Shown here: in pieces, positions 46,560 through 55,289 of the stretch
Numbering within the stretch: the first letter of the stretch is position 1
Layout: each line of letters starts with the position of its first letter
Assembly: GCA_041287865.1 (NCBI GenBank)
Contig: JBGGMV010000016.1
Location: 20,742 to 84,741 of the forward strand
Source of the DNA: JAPWJZ01 sp041287865
GTDB lineage: Bacteria; Pseudomonadota; Alphaproteobacteria; Micavibrionales; UBA2020
Length of the DNA stretch: 64,000 nucleotides
Reading direction: 5' to 3'
Made by a program: the position numbers and the translations under genes
The notes under the pieces: model-generated
The model's input: only the letters and a program-made list of their open reading frames with translations
What the model was told of the DNA's origin: nothing
Database searches by the model: none

Positions 46560-47789
46560 TTACGTCGTTTCCTTGAACAACTCGCGACCGATCAGCATGC
46601 GGCGAATCTCGCTGGTGCCGGCGCCGATCTCGTAAAGCTTCGCATCACGGAGCAGACGGCCCGTGGGGAAATCGTTGATATATCCGTTGCCGCCCAGTGC
46701 CTGAATGGCTTCCAGCGCCATCCATGTCGCCTTTTCGGCGGCGTAGAGAATCGCGCCGGCGGCGTCCTTGCGGGTGATTTCCTTGCGGTCGCAGGCCTTG
46801 CCCACGGCATAGACATAGGAACGCGCGGTGTTCAGCGCGACATACATATCGGCCAGCTTACCCTGCATCAGCTGGAATTCGCCGATGCTTTGGCCGAACT
46901 GCTTGCGCTCGTGCACATAAGGAATAACCACGTCCATGCAGGCCTGCATGATCCCCAGGGGGCCAGCGGCCAGAACGGCACGCTCGTAATCGAGGCCGCT
47001 CATCAACACATTCACGCCCTTGCCGAGCTGACCCAGCACGTTTTCTTCCGGCACTTCGCAATCCTGGAAGACCAGCTCGCAGGTGTTTGATCCGCGCATG
47101 CCCAGCTTGTCCAGCTTCTGCGCGGTCGAGAAACCCTTGAAGGACTTTTCGATGATAAAGGCGGTGATGCCTTTCGCGTTCGCTGCCGGATCGGTTTTTG
47201 CATAGACGACCAGCGTATGCGCATCGGGCCCGTTGGTGATCCACATCTTGTTGCCGTTGAGGACGTATTTGTCGCCCTTTTTCTCGGCCTTGAGTTTCAT
47301 GGAAACAACGTCGGAACCGGCACCCGGCTCCGACATCGCCAGCGCGCCGATTTTCTTGCCGCTACACAGGTCGGGCAGGTATTTTTTCTTCTGCGCTTCG
47401 GTGCCGTTCAGGCTGATCTGATTGACGCAGAGGTTGGAGAAAGCGCCGTAGGAAAGGCCGATGCTGGCCGACGCGCGGCTGATTTCTTCCATCGCCACGA
47501 TATGCTCGATATAGCCAAGGCTCGAGCCGCCGTATTCTTCTGAAACCGTTACGCCCAATAGGCCCAGCGAGCCCATTTCGGGCCAGAGCTCGTTCGGGAA
47601 TTCGTTGCTATGGTCGACATCCGCCGCGATGGGCGCAATGCGATCCTGCGCGAATTTACGTACGGCGTCGCGGATGGCATCGGCGTTTTCGCCAAGGTCG
47701 AATCTCAGCGAAGGGTAATCCAGCGCCTTGGGAACGTATGATTCTTTTTTGCTCATATGGGGCTCTTTTTTCTTTGCCTGAACGGACAT
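46560..47789 (-). CDS. Isovaleryl-CoA dehydrogenase
   Basis: FAD-dependent acyl-CoA dehydrogenase of leucine degradation. The 409-residue protein has the FAD/substrate motif ALAMSEPGAGSDVVSMKL, the catalytic Glu in GLDYERAVLAAGPLG (the isovaleryl-CoA-type position), and the C-terminal signature QALGGNGYINDFPTGRLLRDAKLYEIGAGTSE (only parts quoted: QALGGNGYINDFPTG). The ATG at 47789 is chosen because AGAGGTGAT, a near-perfect ribosome-binding site, precedes it. No methylcrotonyl-CoA carboxylase genes are in the window. Confidence 0.92.
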   Translation of the reverse strand: MSVQAKKKEPHMSKKESYVPKALDYPSLRFDLGENADAIRDAVRKFAQDRIAPIAADVDHSNEFPNELWPEMGSLGLLGVTVSEEYGGSSLGYIEHIVAMEEISRASASIGLSYGAFSNLCVNQISLNGTEAQKKKYLPDLCSGKKIGALAMSEPGAGSDVVSMKLKAEKKGDKYVLNGNKMWITNGPDAHTLVVYAKTDPAANAKGITAFIIEKSFKGFSTAQKLDKLGMRGSNTCELVFQDCEVPEENVLGQLGKGVNVLMSGLDYERAVLAAGPLGIMQACMDVVIPYVHERKQFGQSIGEFQLMQGKLADMYVALNTARSYVYAVGKACDRKEITRKDAAGAILYAAEKATWMALEAIQALGGNGYINDFPTGRLLRDAKLYEIGAGTSEIRRMLIGRELFKETT

Positions 47790-47865
47790 GCGATCACCTC
47801 TGAAAATGACTGTTTCACCTTACCCAAAAGACGGGGTAAGGGCGATATGCCTTTTGTTTACGGAA

Positions 47866-48294
47866 TCATTTGCGCAAGTGCAAGGGCCTGCCGAGTTTCA
47901 GGGGAGATTCGAGGCCGGTGGAATACTGCACGATGGCAATCTCGGTTTCCTGCCGTACGGCCTCTGCCGTGCGCTGCTGTTCGTCGCGTTCGCGCTTTTC
48001 GGCGACGGTGCGGAACTTGTCGCAAATGCTGGTGAAGTTCAGCCGGCCCGCCTGGTCATGCGCGGTAAAGCCGTGCGGGTCGCGGTGTGTCAGGTCGGCG
48101 CCCTTGCCCAGCAGCAGCGATACGATATCTTCCTGTGCGTACATCGCAGCGTGATGCAGCGCGGTCTGGCCGAGCGGGCTTATCAAGTTCAAGGCGTCGG
48201 GGAAGACATCCAGCGTTTTCTCGACAAAGCTAATGTCGCCTGTCTCGCAGGCGTCAAAAAATGCGTCTTTGTCTTTGTCTGTTAATGTCGGCAT
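47866..48294 (-). CDS. Ankyrin-repeat protein
   Basis: 142 residues. Ankyrin repeats occupy residues 8-80: DAFFDACETGDISFVEKTL, then GQTALHHAAMYAQEDIVSLLLGKGADL and the start of a third (DPHGFTAHDQA). A Glu/Arg-rich helix and a basic tail follow. Ankyrin repeats mediate protein binding; the partner is unknown. It lies upstream of the isovaleryl-CoA dehydrogenase gene by 76 bases on the same strand. Confidence 0.8.
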   Translation of the reverse strand: MPTLTDKDKDAFFDACETGDISFVEKTLDVFPDALNLISPLGQTALHHAAMYAQEDIVSLLLGKGADLTHRDPHGFTAHDQAGRLNFTSICDKFRTVAEKRERDEQQRTAEAVRQETEIAIVQYSTGLESPLKLGRPLHLRK

Positions 48295-48379
48295 GTGGCT
48301 GGATATCCTAAAGCAAAAAGTATAAGGCAGACCTTATACTTATGTCTATTCTAAAGATTATAACCTTTAAAAATCAATG

Positions 48380-49813
48380 CTATAGAAGCATCGCCGTGGC
48401 AAGTCCCAGAAAGGCCATAAAGCCCACCACATCGGTCACTGTCGTCAGCAGCACGCCCGAGGACGGCGCGGGGTCGAGCCCGAAGCGCGCCAGTGCGACC
48501 GGAATCAATGCGCCGAACAACCCCGCCGAGAAGAGGTTCACCACCATGGCGATCGCAATGACGATGCCCAGCTTCTGGTCGCTATACCACCAAGCAACCG
48601 AGAGGCCGAGGATAATGGCGAAGAGAATCCCGTTCACGATGCCGACGGTGCATTCCTTGCCAATGACGCGCCAGGCGTTGGCCGCCGACACTTCCTTGGT
48701 GGCCAGCGCGCGGATAAGAACCGCCAGCGCTTGCGTGCCCGCGTTGCCGCCCATGGAGGCGACAATCGGCATCAGGATTGCCAGCGCCACAATCTTTTCA
48801 ATCGAATGCTCGAACAGCCCGATCACGAAGGACGCGAGGAAGGCCGTAAACAGGTTGATGACCAGCCACCATGACCGCGATTTCGCGGTCGAGAAAATGG
48901 AACGGTTGATGTCTGAATCGCTCACGCCGCCGAGCTTCAGGAAGTCGGCTTCCGCTTCCTCGTCGATGACGTCGACCACGTCGTCAATCGTGATCACGCC
49001 GACCAAACGGCTTTCGGCGTCGACAACGGGCGCGGACAAAAGGTCTTTGCGGCGGAAGAGGTGCGCGACTTGCCCCGATTCCATGTCGAGTGGCACGGTG
49101 ACATGTTCTTCGCTCACCAGCGTATCGACCTTGGTCGCACGTTGAGCGCAGACAAGGCGGGCTAGCGTGACCGAGCCCACAAAGCGGTGGCGCGGATCGA
49201 CGATGAAGATGTCGTAGAATTTTTCAGGCAGCGCTTCGGCGGCGGCGCGCATGTAATCGACGATCTTGCCCACCGTCCAGAACTGCGGAATGGCGACGAA
49301 TTCGCGCTGCATCAGACGGCCGGCGCTGCCTTCTTCAAACGTCAGACCCTCCTCCACCGCCGCGCGCACTTTGCGCGACAGGTGGCGCATGATGTCGGCG
49401 CGCCGCGTGTCATCGAGATCGTCGATCAGCCGGATGGCGTCATCGCTCTCCAGCTCGTTAACGATAGAAGCGACATGCGGGCCCGGCATGTTCTGCAGCA
49501 GGTTGTTCAGGACCTCGTGGTCGAAGTAGGTGAAGGTTTCGGGCGGAATAACGCTTTCCAGCATCTCCACCAGCTGCAGGCGGTCTTCCGCGCTGACCTT
49601 GGTCAGCAATTCTGCAGCGTCGGGTGCGGAGAGGTCGCGGCACAGTTCCTGAATGCGGTCGGTATAGTGGTGACCGAGAAGCTCGAGGATCTCTTTGATG
49701 AATTCGTCGGTCAGGCCAATCGTATGCTCGTCGGAAGGATCCGGCTGTTGCTCCGGCGGGCCTTCCAGCGTGATGCCATCCTCGGGCTGTTTATCGTCCC
49801 TCTCGTCGCTCAT
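48380..49813 (-). CDS. mgtE: Magnesium transporter MgtE
   Basis: 477-residue Mg2+ channel of the MgtE family. An acidic N-domain with armadillo-like repeats (DAAELLTKVSAEDRLQLVEML) and two CBS domains (FVGSVTLARLV and RLVGVITIDDVVDVIDEEAEADF) sense Mg2+. Five membrane helices begin near WWLVINLFTAFLASFVIGLFE and contain the signature PIVASMGGNAGTQALAV. The C-terminus is hydrophobic. It starts 13 bases after the maeB stop, so the two may share a transcript. Confidence 0.95.
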   Translation of the reverse strand: MSDERDDKQPEDGITLEGPPEQQPDPSDEHTIGLTDEFIKEILELLGHHYTDRIQELCRDLSAPDAAELLTKVSAEDRLQLVEMLESVIPPETFTYFDHEVLNNLLQNMPGPHVASIVNELESDDAIRLIDDLDDTRRADIMRHLSRKVRAAVEEGLTFEEGSAGRLMQREFVAIPQFWTVGKIVDYMRAAAEALPEKFYDIFIVDPRHRFVGSVTLARLVCAQRATKVDTLVSEEHVTVPLDMESGQVAHLFRRKDLLSAPVVDAESRLVGVITIDDVVDVIDEEAEADFLKLGGVSDSDINRSIFSTAKSRSWWLVINLFTAFLASFVIGLFEHSIEKIVALAILMPIVASMGGNAGTQALAVLIRALATKEVSAANAWRVIGKECTVGIVNGILFAIILGLSVAWWYSDQKLGIVIAIAMVVNLFSAGLFGALIPVALARFGLDPAPSSGVLLTTVTDVVGFMAFLGLATAMLL

Positions 49814-49826
49814 CAGTACCTTATCT

Positions 49827-52166
49827 TTATCCGCGCTTGCGTTTCAGGCGGGTGACTTTTGTTTTTTGTTTCTTGGTTTCGGCCTTTTCCAGCGCCTGTG
49901 CCTGCGCGCAGGCATAGGCGGCGGCGTTCACGATCCCGCGCGACGTGACGCTGGGAATCAGGATGTGCACGGGACGCTTCGCGCCCAGTAGCAAGGGCCC
50001 AACCGTGATGCCTTCGCACAGCACCTTCATCATGTGGAAGGTGATGTTGGCGGCGTCGATGTTTGGCATGATCAGCAGGTTCGCCTGCCCCTTCAGCTCG
50101 GACTGCGGCAGCATCAGGTCGCGGATGCCCTCGTCCAGCGCGGCGGAACCAGTCATTTCGCCCTCGACCTCCAGGTGCGGCGCGCGTTCCTTGATCAGCT
50201 CGGTCGCAAGGCGCATCTTGTTGGCGTCCGGCCTGTCCATGCTGCCGAAGTCGGAATGCGATAGCAGTGCAAGCTTGGGCTGGATGCCAAAACGCTTGAC
50301 CTCTTCCGCCGCCATGATCGCCATGTCGCAAAGCTGCTCGGCCGTCGGGTCGGGGTTCACGAAAGCATCGCAGATGAAGAACGTGCCTTTGTTCAAAATC
50401 ATCACATTGAAGGCCGCATAGGTCGAGGTGCCCGGCGCATGGCCGATCACGTCGGTGACGTAGCGGAAATGGCGGTCGTAACGGCCAATGGTGCCGCAGA
50501 TCATCGCGTCTGCGTCTTCCTTGTGCACCATCAGTGCGGCGATGGCCGTATTGCGCGTGCGCACCGCCTGCTTGGCGATGGCGGGCGTGATGCCCTTGCG
50601 CCCCAGCAGCTTGTGGTAGGTCATCCAGTAGTCGTTATAGCGCGGGTCGCTGTCGGGGTTCACAAGTTCATAGTCCTTGCCCTTTTGCAGGCGCAGGCCG
50701 AGCTTTTTGATGCGGTGGGTGATCACCTGCTCGCGGCCGATCAGCACAGGCCTTGCGATGCCTTCGTCGACGATGGTTTGCGCCGCGTGCAGCACGCGGA
50801 TTTCCTCGCCTTCGGCAAAGGCGATCTTCTTGGGGTTGGCTGCCGCACGGTCATAAATGGGGCGCATCAGCTGGCCGGATTTGAAGACGTATTTCAGCAG
50901 GCTTTCTTCATAGGCCTCGAAATTCTTGATCGGGCGCGTGGCGACGCCGCTATCCATCGCCGCCTTGGCGACGGCGGGCGGGATCTTCAAGATCAGGCGC
51001 GTGTCGAAAGGCTTCGGGATGAGGTATTCGGGCCCGAAGCTGAGCGGCACGTCGCCATAAACGGCGGCGACCTCCGCGGGTGCCTGTTCATGCGTCAGCT
51101 CGGCGATGGCCTTGACGCAGGCCAGCTTCATTTCTTCGTTAATGGTGGTTGCGCCCACATCGAGCGCGCCCCGGAAGATAAAGGGGAAGCAGAGCGCGTT
51201 GTTGACCTGGTTGACGTAGTCGGAGCGGCCCGTGCAGATGATCGCGTCAGAGCGCGCCTCGCGCACTTCTTCGGGCATGATCTCCGGCGTCGGGTTGGCC
51301 AGCGTCATCAACAACGGCGCCTTGGCCATCGACTTGACCATAGCCTTGTCGAGAACGCCCGGCGCAGAAAGCCCGAGGAAGACGTCGGCCCCCTTGATGG
51401 CGTCTTTCAGCGTGCGGTGCGGCGTATCGGCGGCGAATTGCTTCTTCACCTCGTCCATATGCTCGTTGCGACCCTTCCAGACCACGCCGGCGCGGTCGGT
51501 CAGGGTGATGTTCTTCTTGGGAAGGCCCAAGGCCACCAGCAGGTTGACGCAGGCCATGGCCGAAGCGCCCGCGCCTGACGTTACCAGTTTAACGTCCTTC
51601 ATCTTGCGGCCCGCATACCTCACCCAGTTGGTAAAGGCGGCGCCGACGATGATAGCCGTGCCGTGCTGGTCGTCATGGAAGACGGGGATCTTCATGCGTT
51701 CTTTGAGGCGGCGCTCGATCTCGAAGCATTCGGGGGCCTTGATATCCTCAAGGTTGATGCCGCCGAAGCTGGGCTCCAGCGAGGCCACGATGTCGACGAT
51801 TTTGTCGATATTCTTCTCGTCGATTTCGAGGTCGATAGCGTCGATGCCCGCGAATTTCTTGAACAGGACGGCCTTGCCCTCCATCACCGGCTTGGAGGCC
51901 AGCGGGCCGATATCGCCAAGGCCCAGCACGGCGGTGCCATTGGTGATGACGGCGACAAGGTTGCCGCGCGCGGTATATTCGGAAGCGCAGGCGGGGTTGG
52001 CCGCAATTTCCTCGCAAGGGGCGGCGACGCCGGGGGAATAGGCGAGCGCAAGGTCGCGCTGGGTGACAAGGTTCTTGGTCGGCTGGATGGTGATCTTGCC
52101 GGGCCCGTTGGGGTTACGGTGATATTCCAGGGCTGCTTCGTATAAAGCGTCTTTTTTAAGGACCAT
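49827..52166 (-). CDS. maeB: NADP-dependent malic enzyme, MaeB type
   Basis: Decarboxylates malate to pyruvate with NADP+. The 779-residue protein has a malic-enzyme part (residues 1-430; YSPGVAAPCEEIAANP, PVFHDDQHGTAIIVGAA, and the NAD(P) loop VTSGAGASAMACVNLL) and a C-terminal phosphotransacetylase-like part (430-770; HAPGTSTYAAFNVMIL), usually inactive and regulatory (acetyl-CoA response). This hybrid length is typical of MaeB. mgtE follows closely. Confidence 0.96.
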   Translation of the reverse strand: MVLKKDALYEAALEYHRNPNGPGKITIQPTKNLVTQRDLALAYSPGVAAPCEEIAANPACASEYTARGNLVAVITNGTAVLGLGDIGPLASKPVMEGKAVLFKKFAGIDAIDLEIDEKNIDKIVDIVASLEPSFGGINLEDIKAPECFEIERRLKERMKIPVFHDDQHGTAIIVGAAFTNWVRYAGRKMKDVKLVTSGAGASAMACVNLLVALGLPKKNITLTDRAGVVWKGRNEHMDEVKKQFAADTPHRTLKDAIKGADVFLGLSAPGVLDKAMVKSMAKAPLLMTLANPTPEIMPEEVREARSDAIICTGRSDYVNQVNNALCFPFIFRGALDVGATTINEEMKLACVKAIAELTHEQAPAEVAAVYGDVPLSFGPEYLIPKPFDTRLILKIPPAVAKAAMDSGVATRPIKNFEAYEESLLKYVFKSGQLMRPIYDRAAANPKKIAFAEGEEIRVLHAAQTIVDEGIARPVLIGREQVITHRIKKLGLRLQKGKDYELVNPDSDPRYNDYWMTYHKLLGRKGITPAIAKQAVRTRNTAIAALMVHKEDADAMICGTIGRYDRHFRYVTDVIGHAPGTSTYAAFNVMILNKGTFFICDAFVNPDPTAEQLCDMAIMAAEEVKRFGIQPKLALLSHSDFGSMDRPDANKMRLATELIKERAPHLEVEGEMTGSAALDEGIRDLMLPQSELKGQANLLIMPNIDAANITFHMMKVLCEGITVGPLLLGAKRPVHILIPSVTSRGIVNAAAYACAQAQALEKAETKKQKTKVTRLKRKRG

Positions 52167-52284
52167 AGATCATCTCCAAGCGGGCAAAAAAACTGATGAA
52201 GGGTCGTGCTGCGCAGCAGCCGCCCATATGATGGGAAAAGGGTAGCATTGTTCTGATAAGAAAGGGATTTTAAAGTGCTTTAGT

Positions 52285-52325
52285 TTTCCCCTACCCCCAA
52301 GGCTGCGAAGCAGCGCAAGGGGAAA
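52285..52325. repeat. Long hairpin directly after tRNA-Leu
   Basis: TTTCCCCT (52285-52292) pairs with AGGGGAAA (52318-52325), an 8-base-pair outer stem, and GCTGC/GCAGC at 52302-52314 forms an inner stem. It abuts the tRNA CCA end. Without a T-run it is not a textbook terminator. It may be a processing signal or a REP-like palindrome. Confidence 0.45.
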
Positions 52326-52410
52326 TGGTGCGGTCGAAAAGACTCGAACTTTCACGGGTCGCCCCGCTACCACCTCAAGGTAGTGCGTCTACCAATTCCG
52401 CCACGACCGC
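52326..52410 (-). tRNA. tRNA-Leu (GAG)
   Basis: Read on the minus strand: acceptor stem GCGGTCG/CGACCGC, D-arm GGCGGAATTGGTAGACGC, anticodon stem CTACC/GGTAG with loop TTGAGGT, so the anticodon is GAG (reads CUC/CUU). It has a long variable arm typical of class II tRNA-Leu, a T-loop GTTCGAGTC, discriminator A and an encoded CCA at 52326-52328. A weak promoter-like TTGCAC with TATTGG lies upstream at 52463-52435. Confidence 0.96.
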
Positions 52411-52484
52411 AACGGGGTAGTAAGTTACCGTATTCCAATATCAGATTGGATTAGCCAGTGCAAGTCCCGTATTAAAGCCCCGAT

Positions 52485-53027
52485 TTAGTTGGGTTTCGGG
52501 GTTTTCGGCTTCACGGCGGGCTGGGCCACGAGACCGGTTTCTTTCTTGGGGTCTTTTTTGGGCTTGGGCTCCATGATCTCGCCCTTTTTCTCCGTGCGGG
52601 AGAAGAAGAGATCGTCGAGGCCTTCGCGGAACTGCTGGGGCAGCAGGCGATAGGCTGCCATGTAGTGGTGCTTGGGCTCTTCCTTCGCGGTGGTGCCATC
52701 GTATTTCAGCAGCGCTTCCTCCATATCCCGCAGGATCAGGAAAGCGTTGTCGAAGTTAAGCTTGAAATCGCCGCCTTTTTCAGGCGTTTGGCCGGTGTGC
52801 TTGGCGGCGGCGGCCTGATAGGCACGGCTCACGGTTTGCAGGCCGCCGGTCATCTGGCGCAGGTTATGCTTGCTGGTGATCGTCCAGTAACCGTCCTTGC
52901 CGCGCGTGGCGGTGAACTGCACATGCTTGTCCGTGCCCTCCAGCTGGGGAATGGGCAGTTGGCGGGTCACCATGGTCTGAACCTGATCGAAGGAATCGGC
53001 AGCCTTGTTGAATATCTTCCTCAGCAT
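52485..53027 (-). CDS. Hypothetical protein, 180 residues
   Basis: A soluble protein with a well-folded-looking core (VQFTATRGKDGYWTITSKHNL, FDNAFLILRDMEEALLKYDG) and a Lys/Pro-rich C-terminal tail likely to be disordered. No family is recognised. It sits between lipB (divergent) and tRNA-Leu (same strand, 74 bases downstream). Confidence 0.7.
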   Translation of the reverse strand: MLRKIFNKAADSFDQVQTMVTRQLPIPQLEGTDKHVQFTATRGKDGYWTITSKHNLRQMTGGLQTVSRAYQAAAAKHTGQTPEKGGDFKLNFDNAFLILRDMEEALLKYDGTTAKEEPKHHYMAAYRLLPQQFREGLDDLFFSRTEKKGEIMEPKPKKDPKKETGLVAQPAVKPKTPKPN

Positions 53028-53195
53028 GGAAACGCCTTTGCTTTACAGAATCCTGTAATTTTCATTATAAACAAGCATTTAGTGGTGAATTTTTTGTAGT
53101 TATTCGAGTCCGATATGTCAAGGGGGGCTTTTCATCCACAGGCTATTCCATTATGTTATGCGAATTCTTTATAGATTTTTGGAAAGCAAAATTTC

Positions 53196-53906
53196 ATGGC
53201 CCTCGCACAAAAAGCGGCGCCCAAGCCTGCTGCTAAACAGACAAGCGCTAAAGCACCACGCGGCCCGAAGCGCCCCGACTGGCATGTCGAAGACCGCCCG
53301 GTCGCGTATGAGCGCGCTCTCGCTTTCATGGAAGCCAAGGTCGGCATGATCCGCGACAAGGGCGACAACGATTACGTCTGGCTGCTCGAACATCCCCCCG
53401 TCTATACCTCCGGCACCAGCGCCGACCCGAAAGACCTCATCAACGCGCGCTTCCCCGTCCATGCGGCGGGCAGGGGCGGGCAGTACACCTACCACGGCCC
53501 CGGCCAGCGCGTCGCCTATGTGATGCTTGATCTGCAAAAGCGCGAACCCGACCTCAAGAAATACATCAACGCGCTGGAGGAATGGGCGATCGAAACCCTG
53601 AAGGCTTTCGAGGTCAAGGGCGAGCGCCGCGAAGGCCGCGTCGGCATCTGGGTCGACATGAAGGACTACGGCCGTAAAAAAGGCGCCGAGGCAAAAATCG
53701 GCGCGATCGGCGTGCGCGTGAAAAAATGGGTCACCTATCACGGCCTGTCGCTGAACGTCAGCCCCGACCTCAGCCACTATAACGGCATCGTGCCCTGTGG
53801 CTTGTCGCAGTATGGTGTGACCTCGCTCGCGGATCTTGGCATCAAGACGACGACGGCCGAGGTTGACCGCGCACTGAAGACCAGCTGGGAAAAAATCTTC
53901 GGATAA
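53196..53906 (+). CDS. lipB: Octanoyl-ACP:protein N-octanoyltransferase
   Basis: Transfers octanoyl groups to lipoyl domains, the first step of lipoate assembly. The 236-residue protein has the conserved GRGGQYTYHGPGQRVAYVML with the key His, the AKIGAIGVRVKKWVTYHGLSLNV (shown in parts) with the catalytic Lys, and IVPCGLSQYGVTSL with the catalytic Cys. A Lys/Pro-rich N-terminal extension of about 25 residues is unusual. Its stop and the convergent beta-propeller gene's stop abut with no gap. Confidence 0.95.
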   Translation: MALAQKAAPKPAAKQTSAKAPRGPKRPDWHVEDRPVAYERALAFMEAKVGMIRDKGDNDYVWLLEHPPVYTSGTSADPKDLINARFPVHAAGRGGQYTYHGPGQRVAYVMLDLQKREPDLKKYINALEEWAIETLKAFEVKGERREGRVGIWVDMKDYGRKKGAEAKIGAIGVRVKKWVTYHGLSLNVSPDLSHYNGIVPCGLSQYGVTSLADLGIKTTTAEVDRALKTSWEKIFG

Positions 53907-55001
53907 TTATTCGGCCGAAATCAGCATAACATCGCCGGGCTTTTTCGCCTTCGGGTTATCCTCGACATAGGCCACCAGCTGCTTGCCGTCAGGGCTCCAC
54001 GAAATATCGGCGCAGACGATATGCCCGGGCAGGTACTGCGCCGAACCTCTCTCGTTGAACCATGTGAAGCGTTTTTTGTCCGTGCCGTCGGCGTTCATCA
54101 TCCAGTAGTCCGTTTTCACCAGCAGGCCGTTGGTGCGGTGCTTTTGCGATACGCCCATGCTGGTCATCCAGACGATTTTCGATCCGTCAGGCGACATCTG
54201 AGCATGTTCGTCCCATTCGCCCTTCGCGACCTCGGTCAGCACCTCAAGCTTCTGGTCGGCGAAGGTGTATTTATAGATATCGAAGCCTTTGTCATCGCCG
54301 TCGAACTTCATGCCGCTGAACACAAGGCCCGCGCCGTCAGGCGTGAAGCTGTGCGTTTCATAGAATTGCAGCTTGCCGGGGGTCAGCGTTTCGATGTTTG
54401 AAAATTTGGGCTTGCCGTTTTCAGCGCTGAAGGCCACGCGCTTGATAACCCATGTGCCTGTCGGCATGGGCTTGGTATCGGTCAGCTCCGCCCAGACCAG
54501 CCAGTTGCCGTCCGGCGAGAAATGCGGGTGCAGTACGCCCTTGCCCTTGCCGAGGTCGGTCATGCGCCAGGCTTTCGATCCGTCCGACGTCATGATCCAG
54601 ATGTTGTTGTTCACGCCGGCGCCTGGGCCAGTATAAAGTTTATAGATGCCGCCCCAGAAAGGTTGCGGGATGCGCTCGTCCAGAGATTGAAAGACAATGA
54701 ATTTGCCCGACGGATGCCAGGCGGGATTGCCGTTGTGCAGTTTCGGGTGGTTACCGCCGCAGGTCAGGCATTTCTTTTCAGCGCCGTCGGGCTTCATCGT
54801 CCAGACGTCGAACCATTCGTCGTCGCCCTGCTGGTCGAAGGCGATCAGGCCCTGCGGGCCCCAGTCGACGCGCCCGCCTTTTTCGTTCACCAAAACCGTT
54901 GCCGGTTTTGGTTGCGGCGCGGCTGTTTCTTGTGCGGCCGCCGGTGCGGCCAGCAACACGAGCGCGCAAATAAGCACAGAAAATTTCCTGAAAGCAAACA
55001 T
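53907..55001 (-). CDS. Secreted TolB-like beta-propeller protein
   Basis: 364 residues with a signal peptide (FAFRKFSVLICALVLLAAPAAAQE), so periplasmic. PD40/WD-like repeats follow with the motifs NPAWHPSGKFIVFQS, HPHFSPDGNWLVWAEL, HAQMSPDGSKIVWMT and DISWSPDGKQLVAYV, the arrangement of TolB C-terminal propellers. A CxxC (CLTCGGNHP) is present. TolB itself has an N-terminal domain not evident here, so this is a TolB-like protein of unknown partner. Confidence 0.88.
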   Translation of the reverse strand: MFAFRKFSVLICALVLLAAPAAAQETAAPQPKPATVLVNEKGGRVDWGPQGLIAFDQQGDDEWFDVWTMKPDGAEKKCLTCGGNHPKLHNGNPAWHPSGKFIVFQSLDERIPQPFWGGIYKLYTGPGAGVNNNIWIMTSDGSKAWRMTDLGKGKGVLHPHFSPDGNWLVWAELTDTKPMPTGTWVIKRVAFSAENGKPKFSNIETLTPGKLQFYETHSFTPDGAGLVFSGMKFDGDDKGFDIYKYTFADQKLEVLTEVAKGEWDEHAQMSPDGSKIVWMTSMGVSQKHRTNGLLVKTDYWMMNADGTDKKRFTWFNERGSAQYLPGHIVCADISWSPDGKQLVAYVEDNPKAKKPGDVMLISAE

Positions 55002-55289
55002 CGGCAGCGCCCCCCTGACAGCAACAACCCGAGAGCCATCCTAGCAGCGCAAAAGTAAAATTTTTACTGTCGAATCGACGCCCGGCGGGCAGCCGCAACG
55101 CACGGTGCGCAGAATATTTTTTACATAATCTAGAAACAAATAATCAATTTGAAAGCAGGAGGGCCGATTGCTGCGGTGCTTCGGGGCTCTAGATGCTTAT
55201 TTTCCCGAAGAAAAGATTGCCATCCGAAAATTTCGTGATAATGTGCGCATAAGATCAAAAAACATACATATGTTACGGGAGTACGGGAT

